A stretch of 64,000 bases of DNA from Bacteroidota bacterium (GCA_023424015.1 JAFAEM010000037.1:1-64000), one strand, 5' to 3'; counted from the stretch's first letter, positions 35,899-44,605 are shown. The notes: generated from the sequence alone by a model not told the origin. Numbers and translations: made by a program.

Positions 35899-37562
35899 TT
35901 GGCAATCCATTTACGATAAGAAAAATCTCCAAACGTTTCTCCATATTTCTTTTCCGCCGCATACACACCAAGCAAATCATCAAGCGTTTCCAGTATCTGT
36001 GCTTCGTCAAGACTATCCTTATATTTTGTATTTAATCTTTCGCCAAGCCGGTCGCCCCCGATATACAAATTGTACAAGCCGTAGGCCGTACCCACCAGTC
36101 CTATCTCGGCAGCAGGAGACCGTCCGCATCCATTAGGGCAACCCGTCATTCTCAAAATAATTTCGTCATCCTGCAACTGATACTTAAACAGGATGGGTTC
36201 TATTTTAGATATGAGGGTGGGCAAATAACGCTGCGCTTCTGCCAGCGCAAGGGGGCAGGTATTGAAGGCTACACAGGCGATCGCGTTCTTTCGCATCACA
36301 CCAGCATTGTTGGTATGATCGATCATACCAAACTGGGTAAGGAGACTCTCAATCTCTGCTTTGTCCTGTTCGGCAATATCAGCCAGTATCAGGTTTTGCG
36401 AACTGGTAAACCTGAAATTGGCTTTCCCGGTTTTCGCTATCTCCAGTAAACCCGTTTTTAGAGCGATCTTTTCATTGTCGAATACCCTGCCATTCTCAAT
36501 AAATAAAGTGTAATACCATTTGCCTTCATGATTCAATCTCCATCCATAATGGTCTTTCCTGGAAGTAAAACTATAGCGCCTGGGTGCTTCGAGTTGAAAA
36601 CCGCAACGATTTTCTACTTCAGCCCGGTATGCATCGATCCCCATCTTATCGACGGTGTATTTCAAACGCGCCAGTTTGCGGTCACTACGATTGCCAAAAT
36701 CCCTTTGCACGGTTATACATTCATAAATTGCTTTCAGTAGTTTTTCTTCTGTATCCACAAAACCAATTACCGTTGCCAGCCTCGGGTACGTGCCCGGATT
36801 ACCATGCGTGGTACCCAATCCCCCGCCAACCGCGATATTGAAACCTTTTAGCTCATTGTTTTCAATAATGGCGATCAGGCCGAGATCATTGGTCAATACA
36901 TCGACATCATTATTCGGCGGAATGGCAATCCCGATCTTAAACTTCCTGGGCAGGTAGCGATCCTGGTAAAGCGGATCCTCCTCTGTTTTCTCAGCAATCT
37001 TTTCCTGGTCAAGCCAGATTTCATAGTAGGCCCGCGTTTTTGGTAATACCATCCTGCTGATAATGTCGGCATATCGGAATATCTCTTCATGCAATGCCGA
37101 TTCTTTGGGATGTGCACTGCAGGTCACATTACGGTTCACATCGCCGCATGCCGCGATCGAATCCAGTTGAAGTGTATTAAAAGACTGGATGGTTGGCTTG
37201 ATATGCGATTTTAAAATTCCATGCAATTGTATCGTCTGCCTTGTGGTGATCTTAATGGTTCCGGTGGAATGTTCACCAGCTATATGATGAAGCCCGATCC
37301 ATTGCTCCGGTGTCATAAGCCCTCCGGGCAGGCGTAGCCTGATCATGAAAGAATAAAGCCATTCCAGTTTTTTGGCACTTCTCTCCTCTCTCCTGTCGCG
37401 GTCGTCCTGCTGGTACATGCCATGAAACTTTACCAGCGACTGATCGTCTTCACGGATAGCCCCGGTAATATTATCCAACAGGCTTTCCTTCAGAGTTCCG
37501 CGAAGTCCATTACTTGCCGTTTTGATCCTTTCAACTGAGGATAAATTTGTTTTTTCAGACAT
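35895..37562 (-). CDS. cysI: Nitrite/sulfite reductase hemoprotein (siroheme, 4Fe-4S)
   Basis: This enzyme reduces sulfite to sulfide with six electrons. The 555 residues show the siroheme/4Fe-4S cysteine pattern C430, C436 (CVAFNTC), C475, C479 (CPNGC), with two ferredoxin-like half domains; arginines such as in TTRQTIQLHG bind siroheme. The CPNGC spacing matches CysI/NirA members. The gene is followed by the siroheme synthase fusion (4-bp overlap) and preceded by the flavoprotein after 64 bp. Sulfite is favoured over nitrite as substrate because all neighbours are sulfur genes. Confidence 0.93.
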   Translation of the reverse strand: MSEKTNLSSVERIKTASNGLRGTLKESLLDNITGAIREDDQSLVKFHGMYQQDDRDRREERSAKKLEWLYSFMIRLRLPGGLMTPEQWIGLHHIAGEHSTGTIKITTRQTIQLHGILKSHIKPTIQSFNTLQLDSIAACGDVNRNVTCSAHPKESALHEEIFRYADIISRMVLPKTRAYYEIWLDQEKIAEKTEEDPLYQDRYLPRKFKIGIAIPPNNDVDVLTNDLGLIAIIENNELKGFNIAVGGGLGTTHGNPGTYPRLATVIGFVDTEEKLLKAIYECITVQRDFGNRSDRKLARLKYTVDKMGIDAYRAEVENRCGFQLEAPRRYSFTSRKDHYGWRLNHEGKWYYTLFIENGRVFDNEKIALKTGLLEIAKTGKANFRFTSSQNLILADIAEQDKAEIESLLTQFGMIDHTNNAGVMRKNAIACVAFNTCPLALAEAQRYLPTLISKIEPILFKYQLQDDEIILRMTGCPNGCGRSPAAEIGLVGTAYGLYNLYIGGDRLGERLNTKYKDSLDEAQILETLDDLLGVYAAEKKYGETFGDFSYRKWIAK

Positions 37563-37626
37563 GTACGTTAGAGTTCAGTTATGATTTCACGCAGGGGTGA
37601 AATTTTTTATTTATTCATTCACAAAA

Positions 37627-39351
37627 TCAATAAACATCTTTCTCCAGCCTTCCTTCCTTCTTCAATTGCTCCAGGTATTTCTTTGCATCGTCGGCAGATT
37701 TATTACCCTGTTCGCTGATGATCTGCGCCAGGGTATTCTCCACATCCTTACTCATCGGGTCTTTGGTACCACTGATATAGACATAAGCACCGCTCTCCAT
37801 CCACTGGTATAGTTCATTCGCATTCTCCAGCATGCGATGCTGCACATATATCTTCTCCTGCTGGTCTCTCGAAAACGCCAGGTCGAGCCTGTTCAAAACA
37901 CCGGTGTCCACGAAATTTTGCATTTCCGTCTGGTACAGGAAATCGGTGACAAAATGCTGCTCACCAAAAAAGAACCAGTTTCTTCCATTAGCGCCGGTGG
38001 CATCTCTTTCAGAGAGGAAAGCCCTGAAAGGCGCAACACCTGTACCTGGACCGATCATGATCACATCACGATCAGGTGCTGGTAATTTAAAGTTGCGATC
38101 CTTGTGAACATAAAATGTGATGGGTGTATTCACCGGCTGATCACCCAAAAACTCACTACATAACCCATAGCGCTGCTCATCCAAAGCAAGAAAACGATCC
38201 CTGGCCACGGTTATATGCACTTCCTGGTTTCCATGTGCAAGAGGGGAAGATGCCACTGAATATAATCTCGGCGCGATCGGCAACAATATCTTTATCACTT
38301 CTGCAAATTGCTCCGCGTTCTTTACTGGATAAATACGCAGCAGGTCAACCAGGTCCATCCTCGTGTCGGGTATCTCCTGTCCGATAATGCCCGCGTACTT
38401 TTTTATCGTAGAAGTAAGGAGGTAGCAAATGCCGAGATGCTGTTCAAGAAGTTGTTTTACGGGTGCCTTAAACTTAGGTGTTTCTATTTCAAGAACCGGG
38501 TCAATACCTGTAAGCTTTATGATCCGGCTTACCACATCTTCCCTGTTTCGAGGTATGATGCCAATGGTATCACCTGGTTCGTATTCTATCGGTTCATCTG
38601 TTCCGATCTCTATATGATAGGTCCGTTTATTCGATCCACGGTCGTTGAGATTGATATTGGAAATTATGGTTCCGTTATAATATTTTTTTCCGGCAGGCTT
38701 TTTCGCCGCAGGAACTGCCGTCGGTGTAACAGCTGTTAACGCCGGGCCTTCCAAAGTGTTCAATACTTTTTCAAACCACTGCCGTGCATCATCTTCATAA
38801 TCGACATCGCATTTTTGCAAAGGCACTACCCGCTTTGCGCCAAACATATTGAACTGGCTGTCCACATCCTCGCCTGTTTTGCAAAACATAGGATATGAAC
38901 TATCACCCAGCGCCAGCACGCTGTATTTCAATTTGGAAAGATCAAGGGTCGATTGAAAAATAAAATCGTAGAATTTTTTTGCAGGTATCGGGGGTTCTCC
39001 TTCTCCCTGTGTGCTGATCACGACAAAAAAATAATCTTCTTTGGTCAGATCAGTTATGCGATATTGATCGAGTCCGACCAGTTTAGCATTGACACCTTTC
39101 TTTTTGGCAACGGCGGCCAATTGCGTTGCAAGCCTTTTGGCATTGCCTGTTTCTGTACCAAACGCAAGCGTGATCTTCTTAATTGACGCGGAAGGGGCAG
39201 CCACTGCGGTACCATTTGTACCCGCGGGTGATCCGTTAGCCACCAGGCCCGACAAATAGCCATTGATCCATATCAGCTCCTCCTTGGAGTAGTTGTCGAT
39301 CAGCTCGTGTAGTTTTTTAAGTTTTACTTCCTCCAGCATACCAGCCCTCAT
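37627..39351 (-). CDS. cysJ: Sulfite reductase flavoprotein alpha component (CysJ-like)
   Basis: This diflavin reductase delivers NADPH electrons to the hemoprotein. In its 574 residues: an N-terminal helical segment (1-40) and Gly/Ala linker, an FMN flavodoxin domain with FGTETGNAK (64-72), an FAD domain with the RLYSVASSP motif, and an NADPH domain with IGPGTGVAPFRAFLSER. The residues before the flavodoxin domain are typical of the CysJ branch. It overlaps the SUMT gene by 4 bp (ATGA), which fixes the start at 39351. The ending DVY matches the aromatic C-terminus seen in this family. Confidence 0.93.
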   Translation of the reverse strand: MRAGMLEEVKLKKLHELIDNYSKEELIWINGYLSGLVANGSPAGTNGTAVAAPSASIKKITLAFGTETGNAKRLATQLAAVAKKKGVNAKLVGLDQYRITDLTKEDYFFVVISTQGEGEPPIPAKKFYDFIFQSTLDLSKLKYSVLALGDSSYPMFCKTGEDVDSQFNMFGAKRVVPLQKCDVDYEDDARQWFEKVLNTLEGPALTAVTPTAVPAAKKPAGKKYYNGTIISNINLNDRGSNKRTYHIEIGTDEPIEYEPGDTIGIIPRNREDVVSRIIKLTGIDPVLEIETPKFKAPVKQLLEQHLGICYLLTSTIKKYAGIIGQEIPDTRMDLVDLLRIYPVKNAEQFAEVIKILLPIAPRLYSVASSPLAHGNQEVHITVARDRFLALDEQRYGLCSEFLGDQPVNTPITFYVHKDRNFKLPAPDRDVIMIGPGTGVAPFRAFLSERDATGANGRNWFFFGEQHFVTDFLYQTEMQNFVDTGVLNRLDLAFSRDQQEKIYVQHRMLENANELYQWMESGAYVYISGTKDPMSKDVENTLAQIISEQGNKSADDAKKYLEQLKKEGRLEKDVY

Positions 39352-40148
39352 TTTACGGTAACCAATTGATTAAAAACAGAACCTTTCTCACTCGTCTGAT
39401 ACCACTTGAATTTTTCATGCAGCTTCACCACTTCTCCAATGATCACCATGGAAGGTGAACTGAATTGCATGCCTGCAAAATCAAACGAACAATCCTTTAT
39501 CGTGGTGAGATGAACTTCCTGGTGCGATGTGGTTGCCTGCTCGATCACGGCTAAAGGCGTGAACGGACTCCGTGTATAACGCAACAATAGTTCTGTAAGG
39601 CTAAACAAATTCCTGGCGGCCATATAAAACACCAGTGTGTCGCCGGACCTGGCCCAGGATTTCCATTTGTCGGGTGAGTAGTGACTGCATGGATTAAAGC
39701 TGATAAACTGCACAGCTTTCGCGTATCCTCTTGCTGTAAGTGGTATACCCGCATAGGCTGAAACACCTGAAGCCGCTGTAATGCCGGGTATGATCTCGAA
39801 AGGAATTTCATGTTGCTGCAAAGATTCCAGCTCATCAAGTACATTGCTGAAAAAAGCGACATCTCCACCTTTCAAACGAAGCACAGTTTTACCATTTCGC
39901 GCATGGCCGACCAACAATTTATTGATATCATCCTGCGCTACCGAGCCATCATGATAACCCTGTTTGCCCGTCATGAGCGTCAGAACATCTTTCCGTGCGT
40001 GGGTGTCAATAATAAGGGGATTTACCAGGCGGTCAACCAGGATCACGTGTGCCTCTGCCAGGGCTTTTTGCAGCCTGATGGTGATAAGATCAGGATCACC
40101 GGGGCCTGCGCCGGCTATGATAACTTTTCCAGTTGCCGCTGAGTACAT
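39348..40148 (-). CDS. cobA: Uroporphyrinogen-III C-methyltransferase (SUMT)
   Basis: The enzyme uses two SAM molecules to convert uroporphyrinogen III into precorrin-2, the step before the siroheme synthase domain encoded two genes downstream. The 266 residues have GAGPGDPDLITIRL (14-27), the VLRLKGGDVAFFSN motif (about 94-107) and the PGITAASGVSAYAGIPLT segment. The gene is single-function (not fused as in CysG), starts 29 bp after cysN and overlaps cysJ by 4 bp. It completes the siroheme pathway within this cluster. Confidence 0.94.
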   Translation of the reverse strand: MYSAATGKVIIAGAGPGDPDLITIRLQKALAEAHVILVDRLVNPLIIDTHARKDVLTLMTGKQGYHDGSVAQDDINKLLVGHARNGKTVLRLKGGDVAFFSNVLDELESLQQHEIPFEIIPGITAASGVSAYAGIPLTARGYAKAVQFISFNPCSHYSPDKWKSWARSGDTLVFYMAARNLFSLTELLLRYTRSPFTPLAVIEQATTSHQEVHLTTIKDCSFDFAGMQFSSPSMVIIGEVVKLHEKFKWYQTSEKGSVFNQLVTVK

Positions 40149-40177
40149 TGGTTTAATGGTTTGGTTACTTCAATAAC

Positions 40178-41419
40178 TTATTTTAATAATACAGCAGCAA
40201 CTGTACTGTTGCCTGTTTCATCTATAAGGACTGCGCTGCCATTCACTTTCAGATGATCGAATGCATCATAAGCAAGTGGCGAAGCCGTTTTGATCGATGC
40301 TTTCACCACTTCGTTCAATTTCACCTGGCCTTCCACGGGTTGATGCTGAAGTGTGTTGACATCGAGTTTGTATTCAATACTTTTTACCACCGCTTTTACA
40401 AGGCGGCTGTTGTGTTGCAGGAAATATTTATTGCCTGCCTGCAAGGGTTTGTCATCAAGCCAGCAAAGTAATACTTCGAGTTCATTGCCAACTTTCGGCA
40501 GGTTGTCTGCATTTACAATGGCATCTCCACGACTGATATCGATGTCATTATCGAGGTGAATCACAACGCTTTGAGGCGCGAATACTTCGTCCACTTTTTT
40601 CCCACCGGTCTCGAGTTTACTAATCGTGGCTTCAATGCCTGCGGGTAATACTTTTACCTTGTCACCTTTTTTATAGACACCACTGAGCACCTTTCCGGCA
40701 TAACCACGGTAATCGTGCAGATCGCCGGTTTGAGGTCTAATCACAAACTGGACCTGAAAGCGTGCGTCTGTCAGGTTTGTATCGCTGGCGATCTCCACTT
40801 CTTCAAGCACCTGCAGCAATGGTTTTCCATCGTACCAGTCGATGTTCGTCGACCTGTCGACAATATTATCACCATTCAGGGCGCTGATGGGTATATAGGA
40901 AATATCCTTTAAGCCGAGTTGTTTGGCTACGTTGGCGTAATCGATCACAATATTGTTGAAGACATCCTGTGAATACTCGACCAGGTCCATCTTATTAATA
41001 GCGACAACCACATGTGGTATTTTGAGTAACGACGCAATGATGGAATGCCGGCGTGTTTGCTCCACTACACCCTGCCTTGCATCTACCAGAATGATGATCA
41101 GGTTGGAATTGGACGCACCTGTGATCATATTCCTCGTGTACTGCACATGCCCGGGCGCATCAGCGATGATGAATTTTCTTTTGGGTGTGGTGAAATATCG
41201 ATAGGCTACATCGATGGTAATTCCCTGCTCACGTTCCGCACGCAGTCCATCGGTAAGCAGGGCCAGGTCTACAGAGCCATCTGTCCTGTTTTTGGTAGAA
41301 CGCTCGAGTGCTTCCAGCTGATCGACCAGGATATTTTTGCTGTCGTAAAGCAGCCGGCCGATCAATGTACTTTTGCCATCATCCACACTCCCTGCCGTGA
41401 TAAATCTTAATAAATCCAT
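40178..41419 (-). CDS. cysN: Sulfate adenylyltransferase subunit 1 (GTPase)
   Basis: This GTPase subunit drives formation of APS from sulfate and ATP with CysD. The 413 residues contain the P-loop AGSVDDGKSTL (9-19), REQGITIDVAYRYF (switch I region), ADAPGHVQYTRNM (G3) and NKMDLV (G4), followed by EF-Tu-type beta domains. There is no C-terminal CysC (APS kinase) fusion; this agrees with an APS-type CysH in the cluster. It is 95 bp from cysD, with a simple-sequence array in the gap. Confidence 0.95.
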   Translation of the reverse strand: MDLLRFITAGSVDDGKSTLIGRLLYDSKNILVDQLEALERSTKNRTDGSVDLALLTDGLRAEREQGITIDVAYRYFTTPKRKFIIADAPGHVQYTRNMITGASNSNLIIILVDARQGVVEQTRRHSIIASLLKIPHVVVAINKMDLVEYSQDVFNNIVIDYANVAKQLGLKDISYIPISALNGDNIVDRSTNIDWYDGKPLLQVLEEVEIASDTNLTDARFQVQFVIRPQTGDLHDYRGYAGKVLSGVYKKGDKVKVLPAGIEATISKLETGGKKVDEVFAPQSVVIHLDNDIDISRGDAIVNADNLPKVGNELEVLLCWLDDKPLQAGNKYFLQHNSRLVKAVVKSIEYKLDVNTLQHQPVEGQVKLNEVVKASIKTASPLAYDAFDHLKVNGSAVLIDETGNSTVAAVLLK

Positions 41420-41469
41420 TTTAATCTATACTTTAATGTCGCTTATGAATTAATTTACCTTTCCCCTCT

Positions 41470-41516
41470 CACTACTCACAATTCACCACTCACTACTCAC
41501 CACTCACTACTCACCT
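41470..41516. repeat. Heptamer array between cysD and cysN
   Basis: About seven degenerate units of CACTACT/CACCACT with period 7 fill about half of the 95-bp spacer. No hairpin or T-run is seen, and cysD and cysN are probably still co-transcribed. Confidence 0.65.
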
Positions 41517-42423
41517 AGAAATACCCATTCTTCTTCCTGTCTTCCATCGCCGCCTCAGTCACCCTGTCGTCGATCCGAGTCTCCCCTCTCTCGCTGATAC
41601 GTGTTGAAATGATCTCGTTGATCACTTCATCCAGGGTGGACGCGCTGGACTCCACCGCAGCAGTACAGGTCATATCACCTACTGTGCGATAGCGTACCTG
41701 TTTTTTCAAAATGATGTCGGTGGGCTCGATATCGATAAAATCTGATACCGCCACCAGCTGGCCTTCGTGATTGATCACTTCGCGTTCATGCGCGAAATAG
41801 ATGGATGGCAATGCTATATTTTCTTTCCGGATATAATTCCATATATCCAACTCAGTCCAGTTGCTGATCGGAAATACCCTCACATTCTCGCCTTTGTGTA
41901 TCCGGCCGTTGTAAATACTCCAGAGTTCGGGGCGCTGCAGCTTGGGATCCCATTGTCCAAATTCATCGCGCACAGAAAATATACGTTCTTTGGCCCTGGC
42001 CTTTTCCTCATCCCTCCTTGCACCACCAATGCAGGCGTCGAAACCAAACTCCTCGATGGTATCCAGCAGGGTATGTGTCTGTAGCCAGTTACGGCTGGCG
42101 AATTTACCTTTGGGCTCGGTCAGCTTCTTCTGCCTAATGGTCTCCTCCACCTTTCTGACAACTAAATTGGCATCTACTTTCAGCGCCAGCTGGTCGCGGA
42201 ACGCGAGTGCTTCGGGAAAGTTGTGACCTGTATCAATATGAACCAGGGGAAAAGGAATTCTGCCCGGTGCAAAAGCCTTCCTTGCCAGGTGCACCAGGGT
42301 GATAGAATCCTTTCCACCGCTAAAAAGTAGCGCCGGCCTTTCAAACTGGGCAGCCACTTCCCTCATGATATGAATGCTCTCCGCTTCAAGTTGTTCTAAA
42401 TAATCCAACCGGTATTTACCCAT
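41515..42423 (-). CDS. cysD: Sulfate adenylyltransferase subunit 2
   Basis: This catalytic PP-loop subunit of ATP sulfurylase activates sulfate to adenylyl sulfate with CysN. The 302 residues have the SGGKDS P-loop (35-40), the VHIDTGHNFPEALAFRD region and ACIGGARRDEEKARAKERIFS, as in E. coli CysD. It follows cysH by 52 bp and has sulfur operator copy 3 right before its start codon. Length equals the family (302 in E. coli). Confidence 0.96.
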   Translation of the reverse strand: MGKYRLDYLEQLEAESIHIMREVAAQFERPALLFSGGKDSITLVHLARKAFAPGRIPFPLVHIDTGHNFPEALAFRDQLALKVDANLVVRKVEETIRQKKLTEPKGKFASRNWLQTHTLLDTIEEFGFDACIGGARRDEEKARAKERIFSVRDEFGQWDPKLQRPELWSIYNGRIHKGENVRVFPISNWTELDIWNYIRKENIALPSIYFAHEREVINHEGQLVAVSDFIDIEPTDIILKKQVRYRTVGDMTCTAAVESSASTLDEVINEIISTRISERGETRIDDRVTEAAMEDRKKNGYF

Positions 42424-42435
42424 ATGATATTCTTT

Positions 42436-42458
42436 ATGTCTACAATATTAGTAGACTT
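42436..42458 (-). promoter_or_regulatory. Sulfur operator copy 3, upstream of cysD
   Basis: A 23-bp site with perfect GTCTAC-7 bp-GTAGAC arms ends 13 bp before the cysD start, inside the short cysH-cysD gap. Beyond it lies the same AATTTTTTTG found next to copy 1. It could be the operator of an internal promoter or, if prx-cysH-cysD are co-transcribed, an mRNA hairpin controlling cysD translation. Confidence 0.65.
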
Positions 42459-42475
42459 ATAATGCAAAAAAATTT

Positions 42476-43183
42476 TTAACCTGTTTTTGTCATTGATATA
42501 TGAAGCCCACATTCCTTTTGCGATGTCTCCCACCACCAGCGACCGGCTCTCGGGTCTTCGCCGGGTTCGATCGCGCGGGTACAGGGTGCGCAACCGATGC
42601 TGATATATCCTTTATCATGCAGGGAATTGTAAGGAACATAGTGCTCCTTTAAGTAATTCATCACTTCTTCGAAAGACCAATTGATAAGAGGATTGAACTT
42701 GAACAACTGCTTTTCTTCAGACCATTCTATCATCGGCATTTGCCGGCGGTTGTCCGACTGGCCTGCTCTCAACCCCGTGATCCATACCCTTGCTCCTTCC
42801 AATGCGCGGTTCAGGGGTTTTACTTTTCTGATAAAACAGCATTCTTTGCGGTTTTCAACAGACTCATAAAAACTGTTGATCCCTTTTACCGTCACAAATT
42901 CTTCCACATCCGAAGCTTCGGGGAAAAATACACGGATCGGCTTTTTGTATCGTGCAATAGTTTTATCAAGTAACTCGTAGGTTTCGTTGAACAGCCGCCC
43001 GGTATCGATCGTGAAAATGGAAACATCGATATTATGTTTAAAAATCACATCAGTCAATACCTGGTCTTCCTGTCCTAGCGAGGATGAAAAAACAACCTTG
43101 CCGGGAAACAGTTCGGCAACCAGGCTTACTGCTTCCGGCAAAGTGCTGTCTTCGATCTTTTTTATAAGGTCGGGGGTTAGCAT
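42476..43183 (-). CDS. cysH: Assimilatory adenylylsulfate (APS) reductase
   Basis: The enzyme reduces adenylyl sulfate to sulfite. The 235 residues carry both cysteine pairs that mark the 4Fe-4S APS-reductase type: C115-C116 (KECCFIRK) and C198/C201 (CAPC), with the catalytic ECGLH motif (224-228). Enzymes acting on PAPS lack the cluster cysteines; absence of cysC here agrees with direct APS use. Its start overlaps the peroxiredoxin stop by one base (TAATG), indicating coupled translation. Confidence 0.94.
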   Translation of the reverse strand: MLTPDLIKKIEDSTLPEAVSLVAELFPGKVVFSSSLGQEDQVLTDVIFKHNIDVSIFTIDTGRLFNETYELLDKTIARYKKPIRVFFPEASDVEEFVTVKGINSFYESVENRKECCFIRKVKPLNRALEGARVWITGLRAGQSDNRRQMPMIEWSEEKQLFKFNPLINWSFEEVMNYLKEHYVPYNSLHDKGYISIGCAPCTRAIEPGEDPRAGRWWWETSQKECGLHISMTKTG

Positions 43184-43821
43184 TAATCGAGGTTCGGTTG
43201 AGGTGTATAACGCAGATAAGGCTTCACGATCTTTACACCTTTGGGGAATTTTTTAATCGCATCCTCTGTTGAAACAGCCGGTACCACGATCACGTCTTCA
43301 CCCTGATTCCAGTTGGCAGGCGTAGCCACGCTATGGTTGGCTGTCAGCTGAAGCGAATCCACGACACGGAGGATCTCATAGAAATTCCGGCCGGTAGACG
43401 CGGGATAGGTGATCATGAGTTTGACCGTTTTATCGGGCGCGATCACAAATAGTGAGCGAACCGTAGCGGTCGCAGATGCATTGGGGTGGATCATATCGTA
43501 TAGCGTTGCCACATTCCTGTCTTCATCGGCGATGATGGGAAAATTGACATTGCAATTCTGGGTCTCATTGATATCATTTACCCATCCGCGGTGTTTATCC
43601 AGTGGATCCACGCTTACCGCTAAAACTTTTACATTACGCTTTGCAAACTCTTCGTTCAACAGGGCGGTCCGACCAAGTTCCGTTGTACAAACAGGTGTAT
43701 AATCAGCAGGGTGCGAAAACAGAATACCCCAACTATTGCCCAGGTATTCATAAAAATCAATTTCACCGGCAGTGGTTTGTGCTTTAAAATTGGGAGCAAC
43801 ATCCCCAAGACGTAATGACAT
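43183..43821 (-). CDS. 1-Cys (Prx6-type) peroxiredoxin
   Basis: This peroxiredoxin reduces peroxides with one cysteine, C45, in HPADYTPVCTTELGR (37-51). The 212 residues include the Prx6-type C-terminal dimerisation half (VITYP-like MITYPASTGRNFYEILRV and NQGEDVIVVPAVS). It is the first gene of the unit that runs into cysH with a one-base overlap. A sulfur-regulated promoter lies upstream. Its job could be protecting the oxygen-sensitive iron-sulfur sulfur enzymes; that is inference. Confidence 0.92.
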   Translation of the reverse strand: MSLRLGDVAPNFKAQTTAGEIDFYEYLGNSWGILFSHPADYTPVCTTELGRTALLNEEFAKRNVKVLAVSVDPLDKHRGWVNDINETQNCNVNFPIIADEDRNVATLYDMIHPNASATATVRSLFVIAPDKTVKLMITYPASTGRNFYEILRVVDSLQLTANHSVATPANWNQGEDVIVVPAVSTEDAIKKFPKGVKIVKPYLRYTPQPNLD

Positions 43822-43858
43822 AACTTATAGATTTAATTGAATTATAGAATCAGGTCAA

Positions 43859-43889
43859 CAAAAATACATACAAATGAATACCCCACCAA
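43859..43889 (-). promoter_or_regulatory. Sigma-A-type promoter of prx-cysH unit
   Basis: On the minus strand a -33 TTG (43889-43887) and a -7 TATTTTTG (43866-43859) are 20 bp apart, the same geometry as upstream of the TonB receptor. The start codon is about 38 bp after the box. The -33 box is inside operator copy 4. Confidence 0.65.
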
Positions 43890-43901
43890 GCTGGTAGACT
43901 A
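43879..43901 (-). promoter_or_regulatory. Sulfur operator copy 4, over the -33 box
   Basis: On the minus strand TAGTCTACCAGCTTGGTGGG and three more bases align gap-free with copy 2; both contain TAGTCTAC at one side and TTGGT(A/G)GG at the other. It covers the -33 box of the prx promoter, consistent with a repressor site. Confidence 0.68.
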
Positions 43902-43951
43902 AAAAGAACGAATCAAATCGCTAACAATCGTTTGTCATAAAAAAAACCAGG

Positions 43952-44359
43952 TTAAACAACCAGGTCGTCCAATGTCCTGTTTTCAAGAACGTTCAGGGTG
44001 GCGTCGCGCACTTCGATCATCATATCATGAAGCCCGCAATTAGTTTCATTACAGTTTTTGCAACGCTCATAAAAATAGAGGCTTACACAGGGTAACATGG
44101 CTATGGGTCCATTTACCAGGCGGACGATAGTAGCTACTTTTACTTTAGATGGAGGCTGTCTCAGGAAATACCCGCCGCCTTTACCCTTTTTACTATCAAG
44201 TATCCCGGCTTTCTTTAGTTCGAGCAGTATATTTTCGAGAAACTTTAACGGAATCCTTTTCTTCTTGGCTATTTCTGAAATAAGCACAGGTCCCTTATCA
44301 TAGCGCTCCGACAGGTAGGTCAAAGCCTTAAACGCGTATTGTGACTTTTTCGAAAGCAT
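43952..44359 (-). CDS. Rrf2-family transcriptional regulator
   Basis: The 135-residue protein has the Rrf2 winged helix: MLSKKSQYAFKALTYLSE, ISEIAKKKRIPLKFLENILLELKKAG and the wing SKKGKGGGYFLRQPP. The C-terminal half holds C91, C100, C103 and C108 (CVSLYFYERC, CNETNC), which may bind an iron-sulfur cluster as in IscR-type members. Relatives include IscR and the cysteine regulator CymR. Next to the sulfur genes, it is the best candidate for reading the 23-bp operator. I set the start at ATG 44359; a longer frame runs into the MITE-like element 16 bp upstream, which may have altered its promoter. Confidence 0.9.
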   Translation of the reverse strand: MLSKKSQYAFKALTYLSERYDKGPVLISEIAKKKRIPLKFLENILLELKKAGILDSKKGKGGGYFLRQPPSKVKVATIVRLVNGPIAMLPCVSLYFYERCKNCNETNCGLHDMMIEVRDATLNVLENRTLDDLVV

Positions 44360-44375
44360 AGTTATAACCGGTTTG

Positions 44376-44544
44376 ACTAGTGTTAAGTCAACCATATTTT
44401 GACGGTTCCTCTTATTTTAGCCGCGAGCTGTGAGCCATGAGGCTCAAGGCTTCAAATTTCGTCATTAAACGATCGGTCTCGAAGCTCGTAGCTCATCGCT
44501 CGTAGCTTTTTGAAGCAGCATATTAACCTTGACACGACACTAGT
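44376..44544 (-). mobile_element. MITE-like element, copy A (169 bp)
   Basis: The element is bounded by ACTAGTGT-type terminal inverted repeats that extend to GTCAA. It shows high identity over its length to copy B at 59372-59554 in the opposite orientation. Inside are heptamer arrays (GCTTCGA/GCTACGA on one side, GCTCACA/GCTCGCG on the other) that are roughly reverse-complementary, so the whole could fold back. It has no coding capacity. Here the 3' array has two heptamer units. It lies immediately upstream of the Rrf2 regulator. Confidence 0.75.
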
Positions 44545-44605
44545 CTTATATGGGCAGCGGTTTTGTACCATGATCAAATTCCTATTAAAATAATAATAAC
44601 AAATC

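Noticed and set aside
44360..44395. Upstream start of the Rrf2 regulator
   Set aside because: It would encode residues from the end of the MITE-like element; the conserved start MLSKKSQYAF is at 44359.
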